Shown piece by piece: positions 8,000 through 16,678 of a DNA stretch of 54,236 bases. This DNA is from Parachlamydiaceae bacterium. GTDB lineage: Bacteria; Chlamydiota; Chlamydiia; Chlamydiales; Parachlamydiaceae. The position numbers and the translations under genes were made by a program. The notes under the pieces are model-generated. The model saw only the letters and a program-made list of their open reading frames with translations. It was not told the DNA's origin and did no database searches. The stretch lies in the NCBI GenBank assembly GCA_013821265.1, contig JACDHD010000008.1:1-54236 (forward strand). The letters run 5' to 3'. The first letter of the stretch is position 1. Every line of letters begins with the position of its first letter.

Positions 8000-9103
8000 C
8001 TAAACGTCTTCCTTACTTTCTGAAGACATTTTTAGTATGGCATCTTTGCGAAGCGCAACCAACTGCTTAGTAATTTTGTCGGCGTCGACTAACTCTGGTG
8101 TGTCACCCATTTCTCCCGTTGCCAGCACTTCCTTAAAGAAAAGGATCGTCTGTTCATTATCTAATTGAACATGGGCTTTTTGCAGCTCTTGGTATGCCTG
8201 AAGATGTTTTTTTATTGCACCTTCTCTATCCTTCGAAGGTAATGTAAATAGGTTTCTGTCAAATGACTCCACTAAATCTTTGGATTGGCGAAGCACTTGT
8301 ATATTTTTGCTATTAACCAAATCTTTCCGCTTCTCTAACTCATCAAATTCCTTGGTTGAGAGTTGAAATTGCCCTTTTTCATGTTTTTTTACTAAAGCTT
8401 CCACATCTTTCTGTGAATACACTGTGGGCTTTACTCCTTTTAATTGAGACTCTAATTGTTCCGTAGGGGATTCTGCACTTCTAGGTACAGTTTTTTCTCC
8501 TCCTAATCCTAATGTCGTTGCGGCCCTTTCTCTCCAAGAAGGAAGAATTTCAATAGGCGATTCTTCTTTTTTTTGTGACTTAGGACTTGGAGGAGTTCCT
8601 GGACGCTTTTGCCCCCCTACTGGTGTTGTAGGACGCTCTTGCTCTTTAGCAGATTCTTCTGTTTTTGATTTAAGTTCTTCCCGTTCTTTAAACACTTGTG
8701 ATTTAAGATGTTCAGGACGAGGCGCGGTTGGGGGTGGTGGTCTACGCAATTGAGTTGGAGGGGGTGAAGATGGTTTGTCCAAATCTCTTCTTGAAGCCTT
8801 GTCAAAGATATCGCCATATTTTTGGTTTCCCGTTTCCAGTACGAGCCTATGTTCAGAGGAATATACAGTGATTGTACACTTATCCCAATCTTTGATTTTT
8901 GCACCATTTTTATCGATTAATTCATTGATTGTGCGTGTGACATTCTCAGGAAGTGGTTTGGAGCTGCCTGCATCCCACTGTTCGTTATCTACAATGACTT
9001 TGACAGCGCGCTTTTCTCCATCCGGCATGACAAAGTTGCTTTTATTATCAAAAGTAATTTTTTGATTTTCACCTGGTGTTGTTGGTCCTAATCCGCTTAC
9101 CAT
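8000..9103 (-). CDS. Proline-rich coiled-coil protein, paralogue 3 of 3 (unknown function)
   Basis: I do not recognise this 367-residue protein. It has three parts. Residues 1 to about 107 form a compact domain with NKSNFVMPDGEKRAV, a Trp-Gly pair and DKCTITVYSSEHRLVLE, closely matching the next gene upstream. Residues 108-210 are rich in Pro, Glu, Lys and Ser, with SSPPPTQLRRPPPPTAPRP. Residues about 225-350 form one helical module starting KPTVYSQKDVEALVKKH. There is no signal peptide or membrane segment. A GGGAGGTGG site precedes the ATG. It is last in an operon, 13 bases after its neighbour. Polyproline plus coiled coil suggests a protein-interaction role, possibly as a secreted effector; that is inference. 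Confidence 0.75.
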   Translation of the reverse strand: MVSGLGPTTPGENQKITFDNKSNFVMPDGEKRAVKVIVDNEQWDAGSSKPLPENVTRTINELIDKNGAKIKDWDKCTITVYSSEHRLVLETGNQKYGDIFDKASRRDLDKPSSPPPTQLRRPPPPTAPRPEHLKSQVFKEREELKSKTEESAKEQERPTTPVGGQKRPGTPPSPKSQKKEESPIEILPSWRERAATTLGLGGEKTVPRSAESPTEQLESQLKGVKPTVYSQKDVEALVKKHEKGQFQLSTKEFDELEKRKDLVNSKNIQVLRQSKDLVESFDRNLFTLPSKDREGAIKKHLQAYQELQKAHVQLDNEQTILFFKEVLATGEMGDTPELVDADKITKQLVALRKDAILKMSSESKEDV

Positions 9104-9116
9104 ATTCCACCTCCCG

Positions 9117-10640
9117 TTAGATATCTTGCTTGTACTCTGAAGACCTCTTCAAAATCTTATCCTCTCTTTCTCTAGTTAATTGTTTAGCATTAGCCTCTGC
9201 ATCATGTAATGGCTTTTGTGGGGGTATTTCTCTGGAAGTAGAAAAAACCATCTCGTATGCAAGATCCCTCTTTAATGTAAGTACATTTTTTTCATTTTCA
9301 AAGAGTGCGAGTTCTTTTTGCAATCCTTCATAGGCTTGTAAATGTGCCTTGGTCGCTTCATTGCTATTTCGAGAAGACAAGCCGTGAAGATGGGAATCGA
9401 AGTTTTTTACTAAATTTCTCGATTGCTTGCGTAGCTGAGAGAGGGCTCCATCCACTAGTTTCAATCGCTCCTCAATATCTCCAAGCTCTTTGTCTGAAAT
9501 ATGAATTTCTCCAGTTTTGTACTTTGCGCAGAAAGCTTCGACATCTTTCGACGTATAGATCGTAGGTTTTTCCGCTTGAGATCCTGATTTGGGACTTGGA
9601 GGAGGAGATTCTTGGAGTTTTTGACTCTCAATAGAAGACATCTTCAAAATGTCCGCGTTGCGACCTTTAGTTAATTTATCAGCATGAGCCTCTGCATCGG
9701 TTAAGACAGGTCTTTTTTGTCCAGTGTCTTTGGACTTTTTGAAAGAAAGTATGGTTTTTTCATTTTTAAATTGCAGAATCGTCGTTTGTATCTCTTTGAA
9801 TCCCTGTAGATGCTGTTGGATTGCTGCTCCTCTTTTGTCAAGTGGCAACTTAAGGACATCAGAATCAAACTGTTTAACTAGCTCTGCTGATTGCTCGCGT
9901 AACCGTGAAATCTTCCCCTTCACCACCTTCCTTCGGGTAACTATATCTTGACGTTCTGTCTCTGAAAGTGGTTTTCCATCTTTATGCTTCTGAACAAGAG
10001 CATCGACATCTTTCGATGTATAGATCGTAGGTCCTGATGCAAATATTACTTTTTTATCTTTATCCAAAATAGTTATTTGGTCAGAATTTGAGCGTTTTCG
10101 TCCCTCAACTGGTGTTGCAGGGCGTTCTTGTTCTTTAGCAGATTCTTCTGTCTTTGATTTTGGACTTGGAGGAGTTTCTGAACGTTTTCGTCCCTCTACT
10201 GGTGTTGCAGGACGTTCTTGCTCTTTACCAGATTCTTCTGTTTTTGATTTAGGGCTTGGAGAAGTAAGATGCTCCGGACGAGGCGCACGGGGGACTGGTG
10301 GTGGTGGTCGCAAACTGTCCAAGTCCCCTCTTGACGCTTTGTCAAAGATGTCGCCATATTTTTGGTTCCCCGATTCCAGTACTAGCCTATGCTCAGAGGA
10401 ATATACTGTGATCGTACAATTATCCCATTCTTTAATTTTTTCCCCATTTCTATCGACGATTTCATTGATTGTTCGTGTGACGTTCTCTGGTAGTGTTTTA
10501 GAGCCACCTGCATCCCATTGTTCGTTGTCTACAATGACTTTGACAGCGCGCTTGTCTCCATTCGGCATGACAAAGTTGCTTTTATTATCAAAAGTAATTT
10601 TTTGATTCTCTGGTGTTGCTGGTCCTAATCCGCTTACCAT
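9117..10640 (-). CDS. Proline-rich coiled-coil protein, paralogue 2 of 3 (unknown function)
   Basis: This 507-residue protein of unknown function shares its first 107 residues almost entirely with the 367-residue neighbour. The linker carries two near-identical 30-residue units (SPKSKTEES-KEQERPATP...) encoded by about 90-base repeats near 10090-10260. Two helical modules follow, at about 206-335 and 360-505. Each opens with P-T-I-Y-T-S-K-D-V and contains a conserved HLQ(A/G) helix and a final ILKxSS motif. The neighbour has only one such module, so the module was duplicated or lost. No signal sequence or membrane helix is present. Confidence 0.75.
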   Translation of the reverse strand: MVSGLGPATPENQKITFDNKSNFVMPNGDKRAVKVIVDNEQWDAGGSKTLPENVTRTINEIVDRNGEKIKEWDNCTITVYSSEHRLVLESGNQKYGDIFDKASRGDLDSLRPPPPVPRAPRPEHLTSPSPKSKTEESGKEQERPATPVEGRKRSETPPSPKSKTEESAKEQERPATPVEGRKRSNSDQITILDKDKKVIFASGPTIYTSKDVDALVQKHKDGKPLSETERQDIVTRRKVVKGKISRLREQSAELVKQFDSDVLKLPLDKRGAAIQQHLQGFKEIQTTILQFKNEKTILSFKKSKDTGQKRPVLTDAEAHADKLTKGRNADILKMSSIESQKLQESPPPSPKSGSQAEKPTIYTSKDVEAFCAKYKTGEIHISDKELGDIEERLKLVDGALSQLRKQSRNLVKNFDSHLHGLSSRNSNEATKAHLQAYEGLQKELALFENEKNVLTLKRDLAYEMVFSTSREIPPQKPLHDAEANAKQLTREREDKILKRSSEYKQDI

Positions 10641-10662
10641 TCTCCACCTCCGGTCCTTGGCA

Positions 10663-12915
10663 TTAATCTAATTTAAAATTGATAAAGGCTGCCTCTCTTA
10701 CAACTCCTAGGGCAGAATTCATACATTTACTCTTAACTGCTGCATAAAGAGACCTATTGTCCCGTGCAATATCTCTAGGAGCTGCAAGATCTGTAATCGG
10801 GTTATCCTGTTGTTCTTGATGAATTTGAAGTAGCGGTTCCTTATCAATATTCTTAAAAATTTTATCCGCGCTCTCGTTGGCGTTACTCCCCCCTTCTCTC
10901 ACCAGAGCACGCTTCACGGCATGCATTAATTCCATTTGAGCGAGCATTTCAAGCGGCGGGCGTTTTACGATATCCTCATATTTTTCCTTAGGATTAAACG
11001 CATAATTCAAGAGAGTTTGTAATTCTGCTTGGCGGGCTCCCTCTGAACTTCGCGTTAACGCTGTATCTATGTAGGAAGCAACAGCATTAGCTAATAAATC
11101 ACGATATTGTTGATATTCTTGAGGACTTGTTTCGCCTTTCAAATTTACAAGATGAAGAAGAAGTTGTGTCACTACCTGTGGATGTGGTGGAGTGCTATTC
11201 AATGCGTGTTTCATAAGCTTACGCATAGCTTCCACGTTTTCTACCTGATGTTCTTCTATAATTCCTTCTTTGAATAATTTGGGGATAGTAGCTGCCTCTC
11301 TATTTGATCGTTTTTGAGCTTCTGTAAGTTCCTTCATTTTTGCTTTGGCAACAGTCCATCCTCGCCCCCTTGTAGAAGGCGCTGCAGTTACTGTGTGAGT
11401 TTTTGAAGAAGCTGCACCTTGCTTAGATTCCATCTGTTCAACTACAGTTGCCGTTACTTCGGGTAAGGCGGGTGGCTCATTTGCTGACGGATACGCTGCA
11501 ACTAAACTTGTTCTTAATTCTGCTTTCATTTTATCGACATCTGTAGCGTCATGATATCCAGACAAATCAAATCCTCTTATTGTAAACCCTTGAATTTCTT
11601 TGCTTTTGACAACTAAAGTCGTTAGTTCATTATCATATTCATTCAATTCTGCACGAATTAACGCCCATGACTTCAAATGATTTTCCATGAATTGGTGATG
11701 CTCTTTTTCAGGTAAACTCTTCATTACATGATGAAAATTTTGATTGATGCTTGTTAATTGGCTCCCTAGAATGTATTGCTTTGACATTACCAATCTGCGA
11801 CGGTCATCAATAACTTCTAATTTAGATTTACCTGTAAAAAAGTTAGAAATTTTATTTTTTAACTTCGTAAAAAATTTGCTTTGCCCTTCCTGAATTTCTT
11901 CTAGTTCCTTCTTGGAAGAGGGTTCAGGTTTCATGAAAGCGAGTTTTCGTATATTCTCTCTATCCTCTTCATCCCCCATTGTCTGCTGAGGAGGGGATCT
12001 TTCAGATGCCTTTTCTTTTACTTCAGATCCTAAAAGAGACGTTTCTGCGGTTGCAACTAGTCTGTTTTCCGGTTTTGATGACTGTACTTGTGGGGCTGTC
12101 TGTAGAGAAGGCCCGCGTAAATGAGTTGTGTGGGTACTTTTTGCTGGGGGAGAAAATCGTCTCCATGCATCTGTGACAGCGTATTTCAAGCGTTTCCAAG
12201 CACTCGGAGCTTCAATTTCAATTAAAGAGACATCCAGTCGAGGTTGATTTGAAGCAGCTTCTTGTTGAAGAAGGGGTGTTCGTTCATCGATCTCTTGCTT
12301 AGGTCTCGGAGGTGGAGGTGGTCTTAGAGTGCTCGGTGGTGGAGGTGGTGATTTAGTAGAAGAATTCTGGCTCTGAGGAGGAAGTGATGCTAAAGGTGCT
12401 TGCACTTGAGAAGTTGAAGTTTGCTGAGAAGGAACTTCAGCCATTCGTTTAGATTCCGAAGCGCTGGATGAGGATGCTGATGCCCCTTGAGCAGATGGTA
12501 AGAGTTGCGAAACCATTTTATCCACATTTTTCGCTACCCCTCCTGAATACGTCGCGGTATGCTCTTTGCCATCAGACCATTTAAATGTAGTGGTTTGTTC
12601 CATTGTTTGAGGATTTTCCGTGATGGTACATTCCGACCAGGTAGTGGTTGCAGAAACGCTCTGTGTCTTACTATCTGAATCAATTGATCGAGCCAGTAAA
12701 TTACACATTTCTTGAATGCGATCGGGGGAAAGCTCTGCACCCTCCTGCCATGTAGAACCACCCTGCGTTGTATATTCGGATGCAACGATTCTTTTGCCAC
12801 CCGGGAGTACAAAGTTACCTAGTTCTTTGTCATATTTAACACTAGCATCCGCATCAGTAGATGTTATGTTGGTAAGATCGGGACTTTGATTAAATGAACC
12901 ACCAGTACCATTCAT
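10663..12915 (-). CDS. Proline-rich coiled-coil protein, paralogue 1 of 3 (unknown function)
   Basis: This first gene of the operon encodes 750 residues. Residues about 25-140 are a diverged version of the N-terminal domain of the next two genes: GNFVLPGGKRIV, a Trp-Gln-Glu-Gly turn, then WSECTITENP. A Ser-rich stretch leads to two polyproline blocks (SPPPPPSTLRPPPPPRPKQ, near 188-207) and a dileucine-type ERTPLLQQ. Residues about 310-475 resemble the helical module, with RRRLVMSKQ and NHLKSWALIRAEL. Residues 540-750 are a further all-helical region without relatives here. GGAGGG lies seven bases before the ATG. The polyproline blocks recall ligands of SH3, WW or EVH1 domains, so a host-directed role is possible but unproven. 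Confidence 0.75.
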   Translation of the reverse strand: MNGTGGSFNQSPDLTNITSTDADASVKYDKELGNFVLPGGKRIVASEYTTQGGSTWQEGAELSPDRIQEMCNLLARSIDSDSKTQSVSATTTWSECTITENPQTMEQTTTFKWSDGKEHTATYSGGVAKNVDKMVSQLLPSAQGASASSSSASESKRMAEVPSQQTSTSQVQAPLASLPPQSQNSSTKSPPPPPSTLRPPPPPRPKQEIDERTPLLQQEAASNQPRLDVSLIEIEAPSAWKRLKYAVTDAWRRFSPPAKSTHTTHLRGPSLQTAPQVQSSKPENRLVATAETSLLGSEVKEKASERSPPQQTMGDEEDRENIRKLAFMKPEPSSKKELEEIQEGQSKFFTKLKNKISNFFTGKSKLEVIDDRRRLVMSKQYILGSQLTSINQNFHHVMKSLPEKEHHQFMENHLKSWALIRAELNEYDNELTTLVVKSKEIQGFTIRGFDLSGYHDATDVDKMKAELRTSLVAAYPSANEPPALPEVTATVVEQMESKQGAASSKTHTVTAAPSTRGRGWTVAKAKMKELTEAQKRSNREAATIPKLFKEGIIEEHQVENVEAMRKLMKHALNSTPPHPQVVTQLLLHLVNLKGETSPQEYQQYRDLLANAVASYIDTALTRSSEGARQAELQTLLNYAFNPKEKYEDIVKRPPLEMLAQMELMHAVKRALVREGGSNANESADKIFKNIDKEPLLQIHQEQQDNPITDLAAPRDIARDNRSLYAAVKSKCMNSALGVVREAAFINFKLD

Positions 12916-12961
12916 AGAATACCCTCCATAAGAGGAAAGAAACCATTAATGTTATATTATT

Positions 12962-12989
12962 ATTTTAACATTTAGTTGATTTATGTGAA
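12962..12989 (-). promoter_or_regulatory. Candidate sigma-70-type promoter of the three-paralogue operon
   Basis: On the minus strand TTCACA is followed after 16 bases by TAAAAT. The -10 box lies about 50 bases before the ATG of the 750-residue gene. The match is moderate and assigned by eye. Confidence 0.35.
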
Positions 12990-13060
12990 CACTTTAGTTT
13001 AACTCTAGCTGACAATTATGCAATTTTAATGCCAACAACACAACTAAAGTGATTGAGTTG

Positions 13061-13150
13061 GACCAGACCCGGGACGCTGGCCGGTCTGGCTACCTTCTTT
13101 TTTTTGCAGGGCGGGACGCCCTGGTTACTTTCAGGCCGAGGAGGCCGGGA
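13061..13150 (+). repeat. Family A palindromic repeat, copy 2
   Basis: CCAGACCC...GGTCTGG forms a first hairpin, then come the T-run, GCAGGGCGGGACGCCC and a shortened GGCCGAGGAGGCC hairpin. It is followed by a remnant of families C and E (TCGGGCACAGGC, AAAAGGACGAGAG) near 13157-13185. Confidence 0.7.
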
Positions 13151-13197
13151 TTATAAATCGGGCACAGGCATGAAAAGGACGAGAGATAAAGAGGTAC

Positions 13198-13738
13198 TTA
13201 AAAGGGAAGATAAGGGACGAGTTTTTCCTGACAAAACTGTTCCCACTGTGCGCGAGAAGACTTTTGTTGACTAGGGGATTGCTCATAAAAGCGCTGGGTT
13301 GGCGCAAAAGCCCCTCGAGGGATAATGCCAACCCCTGCTAATCTCTCAAAATAGTGAGTGTAGCCATTGTGTTCGGAGGGATGAAATGCTGATAGGTCTT
13401 TTTGACGAATTTTTCCACATAGTTCTTTAACAACGTCAAGCTTGTGCAAATTATAATGCGTATATTCCTCATCAGCTAAAGCATGAAGCGTGCCCATGCC
13501 AACCGTGAGTAATAAACTTGAAACAGAAGAAAGTTGATAAAAGAGGGCAATAGAACAGGAAACAGGGGTCCCTGCAACAGCTAACGCCAATAAGCTCCCT
13601 AAAATCGCGACAGTCACAGCTGCAGAGAGTTTGAATGCGACACTACATGTTTTTTTTCTTTTCCAAGGATTGTGTCTCTGTTTGCCACATTACTTGACCG
13701 GCATTTCCCCCAATAGCAACCGCGTCATTGAATCCCAT
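13198..13738 (-). pseudogene. Frameshifted Inc-like membrane protein
   Basis: An ATG at 13738, preceded by AGGTGG, opens a frame MGFNDAVAIGGNAG... that stops after about 30 codons, just past an A8 run (plus-strand T run 13650-13657). Losing one A joins it to the next frame, which continues to 13198. The joined protein of about 179 residues has two hydrophobic helices with a short turn between them (AFKLSAAVTVAILGSLLALA, then LSSVSSLLLTVGMGTLHAL) and a soluble tail with AFHPSEHNGYTHYFERL. A bilobed hydrophobic domain is the hallmark of chlamydial inclusion-membrane proteins. A separate GTG at 13617 could also start the second part. The shift may be a true lesion, polymerase slippage or a sequencing error. 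Confidence 0.6.
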
Positions 13739-13813
13739 AACCCACCTATAATTAATTGTTACGTATAAATTATAAAATAATTTTTACTATATTGCAAAGG
13801 GTTTCTTTTTTAC

Positions 13814-13849
13814 AAAAAAAAGCCCTTAAAAGCTTGCGCTTTTAAGGGC
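13814..13849 (-). terminator. Rho-independent terminator of rplM-rpsI
   Basis: On the minus strand GCCCTTAAAAGC pairs with GCTTTTAAGGGC around a four-base loop and is followed by eight T. It lies about 45 bases behind the rpsI stop. Confidence 0.85.
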
Positions 13850-13894
13850 GGGGGAGGAGAATTAAGGTCCAAATTGTTGTAGTCGTACCAAGTC

Positions 13895-14293
13895 TTAACG
13901 CTTAGAGAACTGGAAGCGTTTACGAGCTCCGGCATGACCATATTTTTTACGTTCTTTCTTGCGTGAATCGCGAGTTAAGAACCCTTGCGCTTTGAAATCG
14001 GCGTGTAAGTGTTCATTTTCTTGCAATAATGCACGTGCGATCCCTAGGCGAGCGGCAATCGCTTGCGCTTCGATTCCACCACCATTAAGGCGTAGGATCA
14101 TATCGAGTTTCTTATTGCCACCTGCAATTTCTAGAGGAGCTAGAATTGTTTTGCGCTGAATTTCGAGAGGGAAATACTCTTCAAAAGTTTTGCCGTTGAT
14201 ATCAATTTTGCCTGTACCGGTTCTTAAACGCACAGAAGCTACTGATGTTTTACGACGTCCTGTCGCGACGATGTCTTGTTCCATATTCCTCAT
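13895..14293 (-). CDS. rpsI: 30S ribosomal protein S9
   Basis: S9 reaches the P-site tRNA with its C-terminal tail. [25 protein letters not shown] and the C-terminal [14 protein letters not shown] are family motifs. The length is 132 residues from the first ATG, which has AAGAGAG upstream. A second ATG three codons on ([11 protein letters not shown]) is also possible. It follows rplM by 8 bases in the usual L13-S9 operon. Confidence 0.95.
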   Translation of the reverse strand: MRNMEQDIVATGRRKTSVASVRLRTGTGKIDINGKTFEEYFPLEIQRKTILAPLEIAGGNKKLDMILRLNGGGIEAQAIAARLGIARALLQENEHLHADFKAQGFLTRDSRKKERKKYGHAGARKRFQFSKR

Positions 14294-14301
14294 TTACTCT
14301 C

Positions 14302-14751
14302 TTAAATGTTTGCCAAAATAGGTTTCTGTGCCGCCATATCGTGCTCCACGCCAGCATAGATGCGTAGTCTTTTTAACTGTGCATTGGACAAGCGAGTCTT
14401 AGGCATCATGCCTTTTACTGCATGTTCAATGATGTATTCAGGCTTACGAGCCTTCATAACACGATAGGGAACTTCACGCAGTCCACTGATAGACCCAGTA
14501 TAGTAGAAGTACTTTTTTTGTGCTTCTTTATTTCCGGTTACATGGATTTTTTCTGCGTTAATGATGATCACACCATCTCCGCCATCTGCATAGCTTGTGA
14601 AGGTAGGCTTATGTTTGCCTCGTAATACCTTCGTAACCTCTGCGGCAAAGCGGCCTAAAGTCTTTCCTGCTGCATCTAGAATAAACCAGTTGCGCTTAAC
14701 TTCTTCCTCTTTCACCATAAGGGTTTTGTGACTTCTCTGTTTGTGCGACAT
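14302..14751 (-). CDS. rplM: 50S ribosomal protein L13
   Basis: L13 is an early-assembly protein of the large subunit. WFILDAAGKTLGRFAAEVTK, GDGVIIINAEKI and KARKPEYIIEHAVKGMMP are the L13 signatures. Length is 149 residues, normal. The first ~15 residues are a basic extension. It is the first gene of the rplM-rpsI pair. Confidence 0.95.
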   Translation of the reverse strand: MSHKQRSHKTLMVKEEEVKRNWFILDAAGKTLGRFAAEVTKVLRGKHKPTFTSYADGGDGVIIINAEKIHVTGNKEAQKKYFYYTGSISGLREVPYRVMKARKPEYIIEHAVKGMMPKTRLSNAQLKRLRIYAGVEHDMAAQKPILANI

Positions 14752-14833
14752 GGAAAACCTGTTGGTTGATTAAGCATTAAAGGAAGCATCATACCGGTTT
14801 GCACGATTTTTCGCCAACGGCTTTTTTTGTACC

Positions 14834-14950
14834 CTTACAAATAGTACATCAGCCCCCTAAACTTTTTATATTCTTGAAAAAGTACTTCAGCCCCTATAAC
14901 CTTTTATACCCTTGCAAAAAGCACCTCAGTTCTCTACACTTTCCCCTCTT
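14834..14950 (+). repeat. Three degenerate 39-base tandem repeats in the miaB leader
   Basis: Units begin at about 14835, 14874 and 14913, each with (T/C)AAAAAG(T/C)AC-TCAG-CCCTA and a TTTTATA-type end. The period is exactly 39 bases. They lie immediately upstream of the miaB start and could be a leader-duplication or a small binding array. Confidence 0.6.
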
Positions 14951-14972
14951 CTCCACAATGAAGGATTTTCAC

Positions 14973-16292
14973 ATGCGTGATCCTAAAACTTTTTATGTGC
15001 GCACATACGGTTGTCAAATGAATGAACTAGACACCGAAATCATGATCGGTCAACTGGAAAACCGTGGGCTTTCACGCGTTGCCGAAGAGGAAAATGCCGA
15101 CCTCCTCATCTTCAACACGTGCTCTATTCGCGATCTAGCGGAACGCAAAGTGATGGGCAAACTAGGTCTTCTGGGTAAGCATCAGCAAAATAACGCGATC
15201 ATCGGTGTCACTGGCTGCATGGCTAATGCCAAGAAAGAGACTCTCTTTCAAAAGCTGCCGCATATCGACTTTATTCTCGGCACAAATAATATTCACGATC
15301 TCAATAATGTCCTCGACGAGGTGCTCTCAACGGGTCAGCAATCGATTCGAACAGACGACCAATTCACCCACGAATTAGATTATCTCAATACAAAACGCGA
15401 CGACAAACTTAAAGCCAATGTCTCCATTATCCGCGGTTGCGACAAATTTTGCACCTATTGCGTAGTCCCGTACACACGCGGCCAAGAGGTTTCTAGAACC
15501 CCTTCCAGCATCATTGAAGAGTGCAAACACCTCGCACACACAGGCTACAAAGAGATTTCTCTTCTCGGACAAAATGTCAACAGCTATGGCAAAGACAAAC
15601 CGGAATTAAATTGTCTCTTTCACGATCTTCTCTACGAATTAGACAAAATTCCAGGAATCGAGCGCATCCGCTTCCTCACTAGCCACCCTGTCGACATCAC
15701 ACTCGAGCTAATGGAAGCGATCCGCGATCTTAAAAGTGTCTGCGAATTCGTCCATTTTCCCCTACAAGCAGGCTCCAACCGCATTCTCAAAAAAATGCAC
15801 CGCATCTATACAGTAGAACAGTACATCGAAAAAGTGCAGATGCTACGGTCGATTGTTCCCAACGTCTCCATTGGCACCGACATCATCGTCGGCTTCCCTA
15901 CTGAAACTGAAGAAGACTTCCTCGAAACCTACAACGTCATGAAAGAAATGCAACACTCCGTTGCCTTTCTATACACCTACAGCCCACGAAAAGGCACTCC
16001 TGCAATGCGCTGGAGCGATGATATTCCTGAACATGTCAAAGACGATCGGCTACAACGTTTAACCCATCTTCACAACGAAATCACCGCCAAACAGCGCCAA
16101 AACCTCCTAGGAACATCCCTAGAAGTCCTCGTCGAAAGCGTCAACGAAAAAGGCTTCCTCAAAGGCCGCTCCCGCTGCTGGGAGAAAGTGGCTTTTACGG
16201 GTTCCCCTGATTTAATAGGATCTCTTCTAAACGTAACCATTCACAGCTATTCCCACCAAACGTTTTTAGGTAAGGGGGCTCTGCCCCCTTAA
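14973..16292 (+). CDS. miaB: tRNA-2-methylthio-N6-dimethylallyladenosine synthase
   Basis: MiaB adds the methylthio group to i6A37 in tRNAs that read UNN codons. It has two iron-sulfur clusters: the N-terminal one uses Cys14 (TYGCQMNELD), Cys50 (NTCSIRD) and Cys82 (GCMAN), and the radical-SAM one uses Cys156, Cys160 and Cys163 (CDKFCTYC). A TRAM-like end follows. I chose the ATG at 14973 because AAGGA lies 7 bases upstream and the protein then begins MRDPKTFYVRTYGCQMNE. An ATG at 14958 is an alternative, and a frame open back to 14799 runs through the leader repeats and is unlikely. The last few codons, GKGALPP and the stop, come from a family D repeat. Confidence 0.92.
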   Translation: MRDPKTFYVRTYGCQMNELDTEIMIGQLENRGLSRVAEEENADLLIFNTCSIRDLAERKVMGKLGLLGKHQQNNAIIGVTGCMANAKKETLFQKLPHIDFILGTNNIHDLNNVLDEVLSTGQQSIRTDDQFTHELDYLNTKRDDKLKANVSIIRGCDKFCTYCVVPYTRGQEVSRTPSSIIEECKHLAHTGYKEISLLGQNVNSYGKDKPELNCLFHDLLYELDKIPGIERIRFLTSHPVDITLELMEAIRDLKSVCEFVHFPLQAGSNRILKKMHRIYTVEQYIEKVQMLRSIVPNVSIGTDIIVGFPTETEEDFLETYNVMKEMQHSVAFLYTYSPRKGTPAMRWSDDIPEHVKDDRLQRLTHLHNEITAKQRQNLLGTSLEVLVESVNEKGFLKGRSRCWEKVAFTGSPDLIGSLLNVTIHSYSHQTFLGKGALPP

Positions 16293-16330
16293 CCCCCGCA
16301 AAAGGGCCGTGGCCCTCTTGACACCCTTTA
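16271..16330 (-). repeat. Family D repeat, copy 2, forming the miaB 3' end
   Basis: Read along miaB it gives GGGGGCTCTGCCCCC, TTAACCCCCGCAA, GGGCCGTGGCCC and then CTTGACACCC. The TAA of the repeat is the miaB stop codon. This is the same orientation relative to the gene as copies 1, 3, 4 and 6. Confidence 0.75.
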
Positions 16331-16489
16331 TAGTTTATGTAAAGCAACTCGAAAGGAAAATAAATAAACCCGAAAATAATGCGATAGACGCTGCGCGTCA
16401 TTCGCATCATTTTCATTTATTTTTCTTTAGAGCCTTCATAACAACAAAAGAATCAAAAGAATCCTCCCCTTCTGGGTTTTAAGGCCCCC
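16331..16489. other. Small inverted repeat and AT-rich DNA behind miaB
   Basis: GAAAATAATGCGA near 16370-16383 pairs with TCGCATCATTTTC near 16400-16413 around GACGCTGCGCGTC. The flanks AAAGGAAAATAAATAA and TTATTTTTCTTTAG extend the pairing. No gene is visible. Confidence 0.55.
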
Positions 16490-16672
16490 CTAAAAGTTTG
16501 AGGAATAGCTGTAATGGTACCTTTTAGGAAAATCTACTACATCAGCAAGAAACTTAAAGAAATCCTCAATATTGCTTGGATGAGCCTGATCTCTTTTCAT
16601 TTTTAAGTAAGCTTTTTTGAGGGTTGTTCCTGTTAATCCTCGGAAAAAGGTTGAATGGATTTTGATTCTTTT
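16490..16672 (-). pseudogene. C-terminal fragment of an unidentified gene
   Basis: An open frame of about 60 codons without a start reads ...FFRGLTGTTLKKAYLKM, then KRDQAHPSNIEDFFKFLA and DFPKRYHYSYSSNF before a TAG. The composition is protein-like, but the frame is bounded upstream by a stop next to a 30-base inverted repeat. I take it as the surviving end of a gene interrupted by that repeat. The parent family is not recognised. Confidence 0.45.
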
Positions 16673-16678
16673 TTAGGG

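Noticed and set aside
14799-14972. Longer MiaB N-terminus through the 39-base repeats
   Set aside because: Low-complexity residues unlike MiaB; an AAGGA site directs the start at 14973.
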